Shown here: in pieces, positions 1 to 8,655 of the stretch
How positions within the stretch are numbered: position 1 is the stretch's first letter
Layout of the letters: each line of letters starts with the position of its first letter
NCBI GenBank assembly: GCA_910575255.1
Contig: CAJTEM010000004.1
Coordinates: 1 to 64,000 of the forward strand
Source: Lachnospiraceae bacterium
GTDB lineage: Bacteria; Bacillota; Clostridia; Lachnospirales; Lachnospiraceae
Length of the DNA stretch: 64,000 nt
Reading direction: 5' to 3'
The notes under the pieces: generated by a model
What the model was told of the DNA's origin: nothing
What the model saw: only the letters and a program-made list of their open reading frames with translations
The model's database searches: none
Position numbers and translations under genes: made by a program

Positions 1-296
1 AGATAAAGCGATTTCCTATTTGCCGGAATCGTGATTTCCACAAAAACGGAACTTTGATTTCCAATAGCCGGACGGGTGATGTACTTCACCCCGGAATACT
101 CAGCCAGGAAGGAGAAACGATGCCTGACCCTTTGCTTTCATCATCCGGAAAAGGGCTGGTGAGCATACCGATAGCCGCCAATGAAAAAAGCGGTGCTGTG
201 TTTTGGGATTTTTGTTATGAATACCACAGCAGTATAGTTAAAAATCAAATAATGCGTCCGTTAGGGCGATCCCCGTGCGAAGGGAAATGTTTTGAA
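1..296. other. Non-coding leader at window edge
   Basis: No convincing gene is seen here. An open frame running from 54 to 476 crosses the terminator at 297-338 and overlaps the well-supported gene at 403, so I treat it as chance. The stretch may be the untranslated part of a gene or transcript that starts left of the window. Confidence 0.4.
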
Positions 297-338
297 GACC
301 GCAGAAGGCTGAATACCGGCTTTTTGCGGTCTTTTTTT
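297..338 (+). terminator. Intrinsic terminator
   Basis: GACCGCAGAAG pairs with CTTTTTGCGGTC across a 12-nt loop (some G-U pairs), followed by a run of seven T. It separates an upstream transcript from the phage early genes that start at 403. Confidence 0.6.
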
Positions 339-402
339 GTATTTATAGGAATGGCGGCAGGCTTTTCCTGGCTTTACCGCAGGGTAAAGAAAGGAAAGCC
401 GT

Positions 403-849
403 ATGTCAAAACGGAAAATCAAGATCCGGTCCGGAAAGGAAGAAGTGTGGATGGAGGTTACAGAAGAGGAATATAGGAAGTATTACCGCCCATGGTGGCA
501 GGAGAAAAAGAGGGAGCAGAGGAACAGGGCGGCAATGGAGGAAAAGGGGTATACGGAAGAATCCTATGAGGAGTGGAAAGAGAACGATATGAGGACGGAG
601 CTTTTTGCGGAGAGCATGGAGGAACTGATGGAGAAGAAGGCTCTGCTGTATGTATTGGAAGAGGCTCTGTCCGGCCTGATGCCGGAGGAAAGGGAGCTGG
701 CGGAGAAAGTGTTCGGGGAAGAAATGCAGGTCAGCGAATTTGCAAGGTTAAAGGGTGAGAGCAGGACAACGGTTTCTTCCAGAAAGCAGAGGGTGTTGGA
801 GAAACTGCGCCGTTTTTTCAGTGATAAGGGATTTCAGATAAGAAAGTGA
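403..849 (+). CDS. Sigma-70 region 4-like phage regulator
   Basis: A 148-residue protein. Residues about 85-145 look like a sigma-70 region 4 helix-turn-helix: an acidic 'LMPEERELAEKVF' helix, then a recognition-helix pattern (SEFARLKGESRTTVSSRKQR), ending in a basic helix. The N-terminal part is highly charged and rich in Glu, Arg and Lys. Proteins of this kind commonly control early or late transcription in Clostridia prophages. A GGAAAG ribosome site lies just before the ATG. It opens the early gene block. It lacks sigma regions 2 and 3, so it is more likely an accessory activator than a full sigma factor. Confidence 0.55.
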   Translation: MSKRKIKIRSGKEEVWMEVTEEEYRKYYRPWWQEKKREQRNRAAMEEKGYTEESYEEWKENDMRTELFAESMEELMEKKALLYVLEEALSGLMPEERELAEKVFGEEMQVSEFARLKGESRTTVSSRKQRVLEKLRRFFSDKGFQIRK

Positions 850-986
850 CAGTGTTTGACAAGATAATCGGTGCTTGTCGAACGGTTTTTAGAAAACTTT
901 TTAATTTTCATCGTCACATTTCGGAAAAGTGTCATTACGACAGTGAAGGGGATAGGTTTACTGTCCCGGAAAGGAGGAAGGCATTT

Positions 987-1151
987 ATGCAGAATGCGGC
1001 AGAGCTTATCGGTATCCTGCAGGCGATCAGCATTGTGGCTAAGAGCCTGGCAGTGAAGCTGATGCAGATCGAGAAGGATATGCAGGCGTATGAAGCCGGT
1101 ACGGCGGCAGTGGCCGGAAGACGGAAAGCAAAGAAAGGATGGAAGTGGTGA
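987..1151 (+). CDS. Small phage protein, unknown function
   Basis: A 54-residue protein. I chose the ATG at 987 because AAAGGAGGAAG lies at ideal distance upstream; the same frame is open back to a GTG at 846 but without a ribosome site. The N-terminal half (AELIGILQAISIVAKSLAVKL) is a hydrophobic or amphipathic helix and the C-terminal tail is strongly basic. Its stop overlaps the next start (TGATG), so it is translationally coupled to the gene at 1151. No family recognised. Confidence 0.5.
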   Translation: MQNAAELIGILQAISIVAKSLAVKLMQIEKDMQAYEAGTAAVAGRRKAKKGWKW

Positions 1152-1519
1152 TGCGTAAGAAGGTGTTTATCTGCAGCCCTTTCCGTGGGGACATGGAGGG
1201 GAATGCGAGGAAGGCGGCCGGGTACTGCCGGAGGGCCTGGGAAAAAGGGGTACTGCCTGTTGCGCCGCATCTGTTGTTCCCGCAGTTTCTGAATGAGGGG
1301 ATCGAGGCGGAACGGCAGGCGGGGCTTGCCATGGGGCTGGAACTGCTCCTTTGCTGTGACGAGGTGTGGGTGTTCGGGGAGGCCACGGAAGGGATGGCTT
1401 CGGAGATTGCCTTTGCCGTGGAGCAGGGGATTGGGGTGCGGTTCATGGAGCCGGAAGAACTGGAAGGGGGCGGCGCGTATGGAGATGGTGCTGGTGCTGA
1501 CGCATCTGACGGGGAGTGA
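1151..1519 (+). CDS. DUF4406-type deoxyribosyltransferase-like protein
   Basis: A 122-residue protein beginning MRKKVFICSPFRGD. The 'KVFICSPFRG' opening, the 'AxxYCRRAWEKGVLPVAPHL' stretch and the later 'CDEVWVFGE' are the pattern of the DUF4406/DUF7768 group, which shares the nucleoside 2-deoxyribosyltransferase fold. Such proteins are frequent in phage early regions, perhaps in nucleotide salvage, but activity is unproven. The frame is also open from an ATG at 1139; 1151 is preferred because GGAAG lies just before it and it overlaps the previous stop. The 3' end overlaps the next gene by about 40 nt. Confidence 0.6.
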   Translation: MRKKVFICSPFRGDMEGNARKAAGYCRRAWEKGVLPVAPHLLFPQFLNEGIEAERQAGLAMGLELLLCCDEVWVFGEATEGMASEIAFAVEQGIGVRFMEPEELEGGGAYGDGAGADASDGE

Positions 1520-1862
1520 GGAACTGGACCGGCAGAGGGCGGAGGAATACTGCCGGTATGCGGCCCATAAGGGGAAGATACCGGTGAGCCCGTTTTTGTG
1601 TTTCCATGGCATTTTCAAGGATGAGCTTGGGAGTGCGGTGGAGGGCATCCTGGTCTCCCGGCTGATGGAGAAGGCGGACGGTATCTGGGTGTTCGGCTTT
1701 GAGAGGGGTGAGCGGCGCAGGCTGATGGAGGCTAAGGTACGGAAGATGTACGGGGAGAAGGCGCGGTATTTCAGCCATCCGGAGATCGGGAAGGAGCTGC
1801 TGGTGTGCGCTATGTATTCCGAGGAACTGATAGAGCGTTTGGAAGATATGGAGGGATTGTGA
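1479..1862 (+). CDS. Second deoxyribosyltransferase-like protein (paralogue)
   Basis: A 127-residue protein, start ATG at 1479 after GGGGGCGGCG. It repeats the layout of its upstream neighbour: a hydrophobic N-terminal strand (MEMVLVLTHL), 'RAEEYCRYAAHKGKIPVSPF', and 'EKADGIWVFGFE' in place of 'CDEVWVFGE'. I infer a divergent tandem duplicate of the same fold. The overlap of about 40 nt with the preceding gene in a different frame suggests tight co-translation. Catalytic residues cannot be assigned by eye. Confidence 0.5.
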   Translation: MEMVLVLTHLTGSEELDRQRAEEYCRYAAHKGKIPVSPFLCFHGIFKDELGSAVEGILVSRLMEKADGIWVFGFERGERRRLMEAKVRKMYGEKARYFSHPEIGKELLVCAMYSEELIERLEDMEGL

Positions 1863-1864
1863 AG

Positions 1865-2281
1865 ATGGGAAATGAATTGTTGAGGATCGCGGACGGGTTT
1901 TCCATGGTGGCGGACGGGCTTAGAGGGCTTGCCGGTATGGAGTGGAATGGTGCTGTCGATATGGCGGAGAAGGATGCGGCTGTGCCGGAGAGCGCAGGAG
2001 CCGTGGATACGGACGGGAATGCGGAAGCGGATTCCGGGGCGGCCGGCGCTTCGGATGCCGGGAAGGGGCAGAAGTCCGGGAAAGAGGATAAGAAGGCTGC
2101 TGGCTCCGGGAAGGAGAAGGATGTCGCCATTGAGGACGTGCGGGCGGTGATGGCGCAGAAGACCCAGGAGGGGAAATCGCAGGAGATCAAGGACCTGCTG
2201 CAGAAGTACGGTGCGGTGAAGCTGTCCGCGGTGAGCCCGGAGCATTACCCGGCGCTTTTGAAGGAAGCGAGGGTGCTTTGA
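1865..2281 (+). CDS. Phage protein with Ala/Gly/Lys-rich linker, unknown function
   Basis: A 138-residue protein starting ATG at 1865, two bases after the previous stop. Residues 1-30 form a predicted helix (MGNELLRIADGFSMVADGL), residues about 40-85 are low-complexity (Ala, Gly, Asp, Lys), and the last 50 residues form a conserved-looking module with 'AQKTQEGKSQEIKDLLQKYG' and 'LSAVSPEHYPALLKEA'. That C-terminal module is commonly seen in hypothetical proteins beside DUF2800 genes in Clostridia phages. No function is known to me. Confidence 0.55.
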   Translation: MGNELLRIADGFSMVADGLRGLAGMEWNGAVDMAEKDAAVPESAGAVDTDGNAEADSGAAGASDAGKGQKSGKEDKKAAGSGKEKDVAIEDVRAVMAQKTQEGKSQEIKDLLQKYGAVKLSAVSPEHYPALLKEARVL

Positions 2282-2282
2282 T

Positions 2283-3419
2283 ATGGGGAGACATGCGTTA
2301 TTGTCGGCGTCTTCTTCCAGGAGGTGGCTGAACTGCACGCCGTCCGCGCGGCTGGAAGAGCAGTTTGCGGAGGAAACGGGGAACAGCGTGTATGCGGAGG
2401 AAGGGACTGCCGCCCATGCCCTGGCGGAGCATAAGCTGAAACGGAGCCTGAAACGGCGTTCTAAGCGTCCGGTGTCGGATTACCAGTGTGACGAGATGGA
2501 GGAATGCACGGACGGGTATGTGTCCTATGCCATGGAGCAGGTGGAGCTTGCCAGGCAGGAGTGTAAGGACCCGGTGGTGCTGATCGAGCAACGGCTGGAT
2601 TATTCTGCCTATGTGCCGGAGGGGTTCGGCACGGGGGACCTGCTGATCGTGGCGGACCGGGTGCTGACGGTGGTGGACTTGAAGTACGGGAAGGGCGTTG
2701 CCGTGGAGGCGGAGCGGAACCCGCAGATGATGCTGTATGGCCTGGGGGCGCTGGAGCTGTTCGGGGCTATCTATGATATTGATACGGTGCGTATGACGAT
2801 TTATCAGCCCCGGCTGGAATCGGTGAGCACCTGGGAGATCTCCGTACCGGAATTGATGGAGTGGGTGGAGAAGGAATTGAAGCCGAAGGCGGCGCTTGCT
2901 ATCAGCGGTGAGGGCGAGTTCCGGAGCGGTTCCTGGTGCCGTTTCTGCAAGGCGAAGGATACCTGCAGGGCCAGGGCGGAGGAATATTTGAGGCTGGCGC
3001 AGATGGAGTTTAAGGCGCCGGCGCTTCTGACGGATGACGAGATCGCGGAGGTGCTGAAAGTGGCCGACGAGCTTGCCAGGTGGTCTGCAGACGTGTATGC
3101 CTATGCCCAGGACGAGGCTGTGACCAGGGGAAAGAAGTGGAACGGCTTCAAGCTGGTGGAGGGCAGGAGCTGCCGGAAGTATACGGACGAGGAAGAGGCG
3201 GCGGAGGCGGCTGTGGCTGCCGGGTACACGGATATCTATAAGAAGTCGCTGATCGGGATTACGGAGATGGAGAAGCTGATGGGCAGGAAGAGGTTTGCGG
3301 AGGTTCTTGGGAAGCTGGTGTATAAGCCGCAGGGCAAGATCACGCTGGTGCCGGAATCGGACAAGAGGCAGGAAGTAATGGCAGCAACCGCAGAGGCGGA
3401 TTTTAAGGAGGAAGAATAA
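2283..3419 (+). CDS. DUF2800 family protein (PD-(D/E)XK-like phage nuclease)
   Basis: A 378-residue protein of typical DUF2800 length. It begins with the diagnostic 'SASSSRRWLNCTPSARLEEQF' region, then 'EEGTAAHALAEHKL', and a central 'TGDLLIVADRVLTVVDLKYGKG' matching the D-x(n)-D-x-K core of Cas4/RecB-type PD-(D/E)XK nucleases. Residues near 215-230 contain Cys residues (SWCRFCKAKDTC) like the Cas4/AddB iron-sulfur cysteines. The family sits beside DUF2815 and the phage polymerase and is thought to process DNA in recombination or replication. It follows the previous gene by one base. Confidence 0.85.
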   Translation: MGRHALLSASSSRRWLNCTPSARLEEQFAEETGNSVYAEEGTAAHALAEHKLKRSLKRRSKRPVSDYQCDEMEECTDGYVSYAMEQVELARQECKDPVVLIEQRLDYSAYVPEGFGTGDLLIVADRVLTVVDLKYGKGVAVEAERNPQMMLYGLGALELFGAIYDIDTVRMTIYQPRLESVSTWEISVPELMEWVEKELKPKAALAISGEGEFRSGSWCRFCKAKDTCRARAEEYLRLAQMEFKAPALLTDDEIAEVLKVADELARWSADVYAYAQDEAVTRGKKWNGFKLVEGRSCRKYTDEEEAAEAAVAAGYTDIYKKSLIGITEMEKLMGRKRFAEVLGKLVYKPQGKITLVPESDKRQEVMAATAEADFKEEE

Positions 3420-3420
3420 A

Positions 3421-3975
3421 ATGAGCAATGAGAATGTGAACCTGACAAAAGTGATCGTACCGTGCAGATTTTCCTATCTGCACTGCTGGGAGCCCAATGC
3501 GGTGAACGACGGGGACCCGAAGTATTCGGTGTCGGCAATCATCCCGAAGTCGGATACGGAGACCATTGGGAAGATTAAGAGGGCCATTGAGCAGGCGAAG
3601 AAGGATTCGGTTTCCAAGTGGGGCGGGAAGGTCCCGGCGAATTTGAAGCTGCCGCTCCGGGACGGGGATATTGACCGCCCGGAGGATGAGGCTTATGCGG
3701 ACAGCTATTTCTTTAATGCCAACAGCAGGCAGGCGCCGCAGGTGGTGGATAAGAACGTGCAACCAATCCTGGACCAGTCGGAGGTGTATTCCGGGTGCTA
3801 TGGTAGGATAAGCGTGAATTTTTACGGGTTCAACAGCAATGGGAACCGCGGGATTGCGGCCGGCCTGGGAAATATCCAGAAGCTGCGTGACGGGGAATCC
3901 CTGGGCGGGAGGACGAGCGCGGAGGATGATTTTGACGCGGTGGAAGTGGACGAAGAGGAAGATTTCCTTGGTTAG
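3421..3975 (+). CDS. DUF2815 family protein (probable ssDNA-binding protein)
   Basis: A 184-residue protein with the DUF2815 pattern: 'KVIVPCRFSYLHCWEP', 'YSVSAIIPKSD', 'PLRDGDIDRPEDEAYADSYF' and 'SGCYGRISVNFYGFN', ending in an acidic tail (DDFDAVEVDEEEDFLG). An acidic C-terminus and the position next to the polymerase fit a phage single-strand binding protein; that role is inferred for the family. A near-perfect AAGGAGG precedes the ATG, so it is probably made in large amounts. One base separates it from DUF2800. Confidence 0.85.
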   Translation: MSNENVNLTKVIVPCRFSYLHCWEPNAVNDGDPKYSVSAIIPKSDTETIGKIKRAIEQAKKDSVSKWGGKVPANLKLPLRDGDIDRPEDEAYADSYFFNANSRQAPQVVDKNVQPILDQSEVYSGCYGRISVNFYGFNSNGNRGIAAGLGNIQKLRDGESLGGRTSAEDDFDAVEVDEEEDFLG

Positions 3976-4025
3976 ATGTATCAGGGCGGCGGGGAGAAAT
4001 ACAGGAGGAAGGGAGCCGTGGCGTT

Positions 4026-5966
4026 ATGGGACGGATTTTAGAGATGGATATTGAGACGTTTTCGGATGTGGATTTGATTAAGTGCGGGGTTTACGCTTAT
4101 GCGGACAGCCCTGCTTTTGAAGTCCTGCTGTTTGCCTATTCCTTTGACGGAGGGGAGACCAGGGTGATAGATATTGCGCAGGGGGAGGAACTGCCGAGGG
4201 AAGTTGTGGAGGCGGTTTTTGACGGTTCTGTGGTGAAGACGGCGTTCAATGCGAATTTTGAGCGGACGTGCCTTTCTAAGCATTTCGGGAGGTATCTTCC
4301 GCCGGATTCCTGGCGCTGCAGTGCGGTCCAGGCGGCGTTGCTGGCGCTGCCCCGGTCCCTGGAGGACGTGGGCGCGGTGCTGGGGCTGGACGAGCAGAAG
4401 ATGAGGGAGGGGAAGGAGCTGATCCGGTATTTCTGTGTGCCGTGTAAGCCGACGAAGGCCAACGGCGGCAGGAGGCGGAACCTGCCATGCCATGCGCCGG
4501 AGAAGTGGGAGCTGTTCAAGGCTTACTGCATGAGGGACGTGGATGTGGAGAAAGCCATACGGAGGAAGCTGTATAAGTTCCCGGTTCCGGAGGGTGAGAT
4601 GGAGCTGTACCGGCTGGACCAGAGGATCAATGACCGGGGCGTGCTGGTGGATATGGGGCTGGTGCGGCAGGCGGTTGTCTGTGAGCGTCTGCATAAGGAG
4701 GTTGTGACGAGGCGGGCGTATGAGCTTACCGGCTTGGAGAATCCCAATTCCGTGGCGCAGTTGAAGGGCTGGCTGGGGGAGAACGGGGTGGAGGCGGAGA
4801 GCCTGTCCAAGAAAGCGGTGGCGGATATGATTGAGGAATCAGACGGGGAGGTGGAAGAGCTCCTGCGGCTCCGGCTTTTGATGGCGAAGACTTCCGTGAA
4901 GAAATATGAGGCCATGGAGCGGTCTGTCTGTTCGGACGGGCGGGTGCATGGTTTATTGCAGTTTTACGGGGCGAACAGGACCGGCCGGTGGGCGGGGAGG
5001 CTGGTGCAGGTCCAGAACCTGCCCCAGAACCATCTGCAGGATTTGGGACTGGCAAGAGGCTTGGTGAAAGAGGGCAGGTTTGAGGATGTGGAGAAGCTTT
5101 ATGATTCCACGCCGGGGGTGCTTTCGGAGCTGATACGGACGGCGTTTGTGCCGGAGCCGGGGTGCAGGTTTGTGGTGGCGGATTTTTCTGCCATTGAGGC
5201 AAGGGTGCTGGCGTGGCTTGCCGAGGAGCGGTGGAGGCTGGAGGTGTTTTCTTCCCATGGGAAGATTTATGAGGCTTCTGCGTCTGCTATGTTCCATGTG
5301 CCGATTGAGGAAGTGACGAAGGGCTCCCCTCTGCGGCAGAAGGGGAAGATTGCGGAGCTTGGCCTGGGGTATGGCGGGGCGGCGGGGGCGCTGGTCTCCA
5401 TGGGGGCTTTGGATATGGGGCTTTCCGAGGATGATCTGCCGCCCCTGGTGGCTGCATGGCGCAGGGCGAACCCGCATATTACGCAGTTCTGGTGGGACGT
5501 GGATAAGGCGGCTGTGGAGGCCGTGACGAAGAGGGCGGGGACACGGGCAGGGAGGATCGGGTTTGAGTATCGGAGCGGGATTCTGTTTGTCACGCTCCCG
5601 TCCGGCAGGAAGCTGGCGTATGTGAAGCCCAGGATGGCGGTGAATAAGTTCGGGCGGGAGGGCCTGACTTATGAGGGGATTCTGGAAAATAAGAAGTGGG
5701 GCCGGATTGAGACCTACGGGCCGAAGCTGGTGGAGAATATCGTGCAGGGGACGGCCAGGAACCTGCTGGCGGAGGCCATGCTCCGGGTGGAGAGGAAGGG
5801 CTATCCCATTGTGATGCACTGCCATGATGAGATCATTGCGGAGGTGCCGGAGGGCATGGGCTCCGTGGAAGAGATGTGTGAGGTGATGGCGGTGCAGCCT
5901 TCCTGGGCGGCGGGGCTGCCGCTGCGGGCGGACGGGTATGAGTGCCCGTTTTATCAGAAACAGTAG
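4026..5966 (+). CDS. Phage DNA polymerase, family A
   Basis: A 646-residue family A polymerase. The N-terminal 3'-5' exonuclease domain starts with 'MDIETFSDVDL' (the DxE motif), with 'AFNANFERTCL' and 'CMRDVDVEKAI' as later exonuclease motifs. The polymerase domain shows motif A 'VVADFSAIEARVLAWLA', motif B 'LRQKGKIAELGLGYGG' and motif C 'MHCHDEI'. All three catalytic elements look intact. It would copy the phage genome with the VapE-type helicase downstream. The length is right for the short phage form lacking the 5' nuclease domain. Confidence 0.92.
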   Translation: MGRILEMDIETFSDVDLIKCGVYAYADSPAFEVLLFAYSFDGGETRVIDIAQGEELPREVVEAVFDGSVVKTAFNANFERTCLSKHFGRYLPPDSWRCSAVQAALLALPRSLEDVGAVLGLDEQKMREGKELIRYFCVPCKPTKANGGRRRNLPCHAPEKWELFKAYCMRDVDVEKAIRRKLYKFPVPEGEMELYRLDQRINDRGVLVDMGLVRQAVVCERLHKEVVTRRAYELTGLENPNSVAQLKGWLGENGVEAESLSKKAVADMIEESDGEVEELLRLRLLMAKTSVKKYEAMERSVCSDGRVHGLLQFYGANRTGRWAGRLVQVQNLPQNHLQDLGLARGLVKEGRFEDVEKLYDSTPGVLSELIRTAFVPEPGCRFVVADFSAIEARVLAWLAEERWRLEVFSSHGKIYEASASAMFHVPIEEVTKGSPLRQKGKIAELGLGYGGAAGALVSMGALDMGLSEDDLPPLVAAWRRANPHITQFWWDVDKAAVEAVTKRAGTRAGRIGFEYRSGILFVTLPSGRKLAYVKPRMAVNKFGREGLTYEGILENKKWGRIETYGPKLVENIVQGTARNLLAEAMLRVERKGYPIVMHCHDEIIAEVPEGMGSVEEMCEVMAVQPSWAAGLPLRADGYECPFYQKQ

Positions 5967-6022
5967 GAGGACGTTTTCATGGGGTACAATGATGCAGGAA
6001 GAGGGACAGGGGGTATGTGTGT

Positions 6023-8404
6023 ATGAAGGTTTATGTTTCTACGGGCAATTCGAGGATGGAGAAGCGGTGGAACGGCGGGGAGATGGAGCTGGAGGATTTT
6101 GTCCGGCGTATTTCCCGGACGATACGGACGGCGGAGACGGTGGAGCAGTACCGGAAGCTGTCCAAGGCGAGGCAGGATTCCATCAAGGACGTGGGCGGCT
6201 TTGTGATGGGGAAGCTGAGGGGCGGCAGGCGGAAGAAGGACTGCGTGGTGTTCCGGTCTGCCCTGACGCTGGACATGGACCATGCAGAGGCGGATATCCC
6301 GGAGCGGATGGAAATGTTCTTTGACTTCCGGTGCCTGATCTATTCCACGCATAAGCATACGCCGGAGAGTCCCAGGTTCCGGCTGGTGGTCCCGCTGTCC
6401 AGGAATGTGTCGCCGGACGAGTACGCGGCGGTGGCGCGGAAGGTGGCGGAGGACATCGGCATGGAGATGTTCGACGATACCACTTATGAGCCGTCCCGCC
6501 TGATGTACTGGCCGTCCACGTCTGCGGACGGGGAGTTTGTGTTCCGGGATATCGAGGGGGAGGTCCTGGACCCGGACACGGTGCTCTCCAGGTATAAGGA
6601 CTGGCGGGATTCTTCGGAGTGGCCGGTGAGCGGGCGGCAGCAGGCGGTGGTCCTGCGGGAGATGAAGAAGCAGGCGGACCCGCTTTCTAAGGAGGGCGTG
6701 GTCGGGGCGTTCTGCCGGACGTACAGCATTGAGGAAGCGGCGGAGGTGTTCCTGGCGGACGTGTATAAGCCGAGCGCCATGCAGGGGCGGTATGATTATA
6801 TCCCGGCGGATTCCCAGGCGGGGGTTGTGGTTTATGAGGGGAAGTTTGCCTATTCCCATCATGCCACGGACCCGGCCTGCGGGAAGCTGATGAACGCTTT
6901 TGACATGGTGCGGATTCATAAATTTGGGGAGCTGGACGTGAGGGCTCCGGAGGATACGGAGGCTTCTAAGCTGCCGTCTTTTAAGGCGATGAGTGAGTTT
7001 GCGGTGAAGGATGAGCGGGTGAAGGAGACCATTGCCGCAGAACGGAAAGAGCGGGCGGAGAAGGAGTTTTCCGGGGAGGATGCGGAGTGGGAGAAGGAGC
7101 TGGAATATGAGCCGCGCTCCACGGTGATCAAGAATACCCTGCGGAACCTTCTGCTGATTTTGAATCATGACGAGAGGCTGAAAGGGATTGTGTTCAATCG
7201 GCTTAGTGACGGCATGGAGATTAAGGGGGACGTGCCGTGGGAGCATCCGGGGAAGTTCTGGCGGGATGCGGACGATGCCCAGCTTATTTCTTATGTGGAC
7301 CTGAATTACGGGACGTTTTCCATGCGGAATTATAATATCGCCGTGGCGAAGGCGGCGGATGACCGTTCCTACCATCCGGTGCGGGAGTTCCTGGAGGGGC
7401 TGCCGGAGTGGGACGGGGTGCCGAGGGCTGACAGGCTTTTGGTTGATTATCTGGGAGCGGAGGATACGGCTTATGTCCGTGCCGTGACCAGGAAGACGCT
7501 GTGCGCGGCGGTGTGCCGTGTGATGAGCCCCGGCTGCAAGTTTGATACCATGCTGGTGCTGAACGGGCCCCAGGGCGTGGGGAAGAGTACGCTGATCGCG
7601 AAGCTGGCGGGGGAGTGGTTTTCGGACAGCCTGAACTTAAGCGACACGAAGGACAAGACGGCGGCGGAGAAGCTGCAGGGATATTGGATCATGGAGATCG
7701 GGGAGCTTGCGGGGCTGAAAAAGGCAGAGGTGGAGACCCTGCGGAGTTTTCTTTCCAGGCAAAATGACATTTACCGGGCTTCTTTCGGCAGGAGGGCGAC
7801 GCCCCACCTGCGGCAGTGCGTATTTTTCGGGACTACCAATGCGGAGAAGGGGTATCTGCGGGATACCACGGGGAACCGGCGTTTCTGGCCGGTGAAGACG
7901 CCGGGAGGCGGAAGGAGGCATTCCTGGGAGCTGACGAGGGAGGATGTCTGCCAGATATGGGCGGAGGTGCTGGTGTATGTGGGGAAGGGTGAGAAGCTGT
8001 ACCTTGACGGGAAGGACGAGACGGCGGCGAAGCAGGAGCAGCGGGAGGCCATGGAGAGCGATGAGCGGGAAGGGCTGGTCCGTGAGTATTTGGAGACGCT
8101 GCTGCCGGAGGGCTGGGAGAAGATGTCTTTGTTTGAGCGCAGGGAGTTCCTGCATGGGGACGAGTTCGGGAAGCCGGGCGTGAAGGGGACGGTGCGCCGG
8201 ACGGCGGTGTCCAATATGGAGATATGGTGTGAGTGTTTCGGGAAGGAGCGGGCAGGCTTGAAGCGCATGGACAGCGGTGAGATTTCTGCTATCATGGCGA
8301 AGATCGGAGGGTGGGATTCCGGCAGGAAGAAAGAACGGATTCCGCTTTATGGGCCGCAGTGGGTATATAAGCGTGCCAAAGGGGATGTTCCAAAAACTGA
8401 ATAG
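6023..8404 (+). CDS. VapE-family phage replication protein (primase/helicase)
   Basis: A protein of about 793 residues; I chose ATG 6023 over a GTG at 6017. The N-terminal half resembles the primase-like part of virulence-associated E proteins (TLDMDHAE, 'YSTHKHTPESPRFRLVVPL'). The C-terminal half is the VapE P-loop ATPase: Walker A 'GPQGVGKSTLIAKLAG', a Walker B-like 'YWIMEIGELAGL', and 'FGTTNAEKGYLRDTTGNRRFWPV', a family hallmark. It likely opens and primes the replication origin for the family A polymerase. The final codons overlap the start of the GGAAC-rich repeat cluster. Confidence 0.9.
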   Translation: MKVYVSTGNSRMEKRWNGGEMELEDFVRRISRTIRTAETVEQYRKLSKARQDSIKDVGGFVMGKLRGGRRKKDCVVFRSALTLDMDHAEADIPERMEMFFDFRCLIYSTHKHTPESPRFRLVVPLSRNVSPDEYAAVARKVAEDIGMEMFDDTTYEPSRLMYWPSTSADGEFVFRDIEGEVLDPDTVLSRYKDWRDSSEWPVSGRQQAVVLREMKKQADPLSKEGVVGAFCRTYSIEEAAEVFLADVYKPSAMQGRYDYIPADSQAGVVVYEGKFAYSHHATDPACGKLMNAFDMVRIHKFGELDVRAPEDTEASKLPSFKAMSEFAVKDERVKETIAAERKERAEKEFSGEDAEWEKELEYEPRSTVIKNTLRNLLLILNHDERLKGIVFNRLSDGMEIKGDVPWEHPGKFWRDADDAQLISYVDLNYGTFSMRNYNIAVAKAADDRSYHPVREFLEGLPEWDGVPRADRLLVDYLGAEDTAYVRAVTRKTLCAAVCRVMSPGCKFDTMLVLNGPQGVGKSTLIAKLAGEWFSDSLNLSDTKDKTAAEKLQGYWIMEIGELAGLKKAEVETLRSFLSRQNDIYRASFGRRATPHLRQCVFFGTTNAEKGYLRDTTGNRRFWPVKTPGGGRRHSWELTREDVCQIWAEVLVYVGKGEKLYLDGKDETAAKQEQREAMESDEREGLVREYLETLLPEGWEKMSLFERREFLHGDEFGKPGVKGTVRRTAVSNMEIWCECFGKERAGLKRMDSGEISAIMAKIGGWDSGRKKERIPLYGPQWVYKRAKGDVPKTE

Positions 8405-8632
8405 GCGGTTGGAACGGAACAGGACGGCGGTTTGTTCCAAAACGGCTCTTTTTGGAACAGATTTCCGGAACATGGGAACAGAGGGTAAACACTGGGGAAA
8501 GCGGCTGTGTTCCTATGTTCCATAAAATTATTATTTAGATGGAATATATAAAATAAAGGGAGACTGGCAGGTGCATACACACATATGCGCGTAATAAGGG
8601 ATTTTTTGGTTTTTCGGAACTTTTGGAACAGA
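8385..8632. repeat. Cluster of eleven GGAAC/GTTCC motifs
   Basis: GGAAC or its complement occurs at about 8386, 8411, 8416, 8434, 8454, 8467, 8475, 8508, 8516, 8616 and 8625. Several copies are paired (GGAACGGAACAGG, GGAACATGGGAACAG, TGTTCCTATGTTCC, GGAACTTTTGGAACAG). It lies in the only sizeable gap of the replication block, between the VapE and VRR-NUC genes, with an AT-rich stretch at 8522-8555. This is what iterons of a phage origin, or a multi-site operator, look like. Confidence 0.55.
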
Positions 8633-8655
8633 AGGGCAGAAAGGGTATGGGTTTT

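Noticed and set aside
54-476. 140-codon plus-strand frame at the window start
   Set aside because: It crosses a good terminator and overlaps the regulator gene at 403 in another frame; no domain seen.
935-2338. Long minus-strand open frame over the early genes
   Set aside because: It lies opposite well-supported genes. The strongly purine-rich coding strand leaves few stops on the complement, and the translation is Arg/Pro/His-rich with no motif.
8385-8632. CRISPR array
   Set aside because: The GGAAC motifs are short, irregularly spaced and in both orientations; there are no 25-40-bp repeats with regular spacers anywhere in the window.
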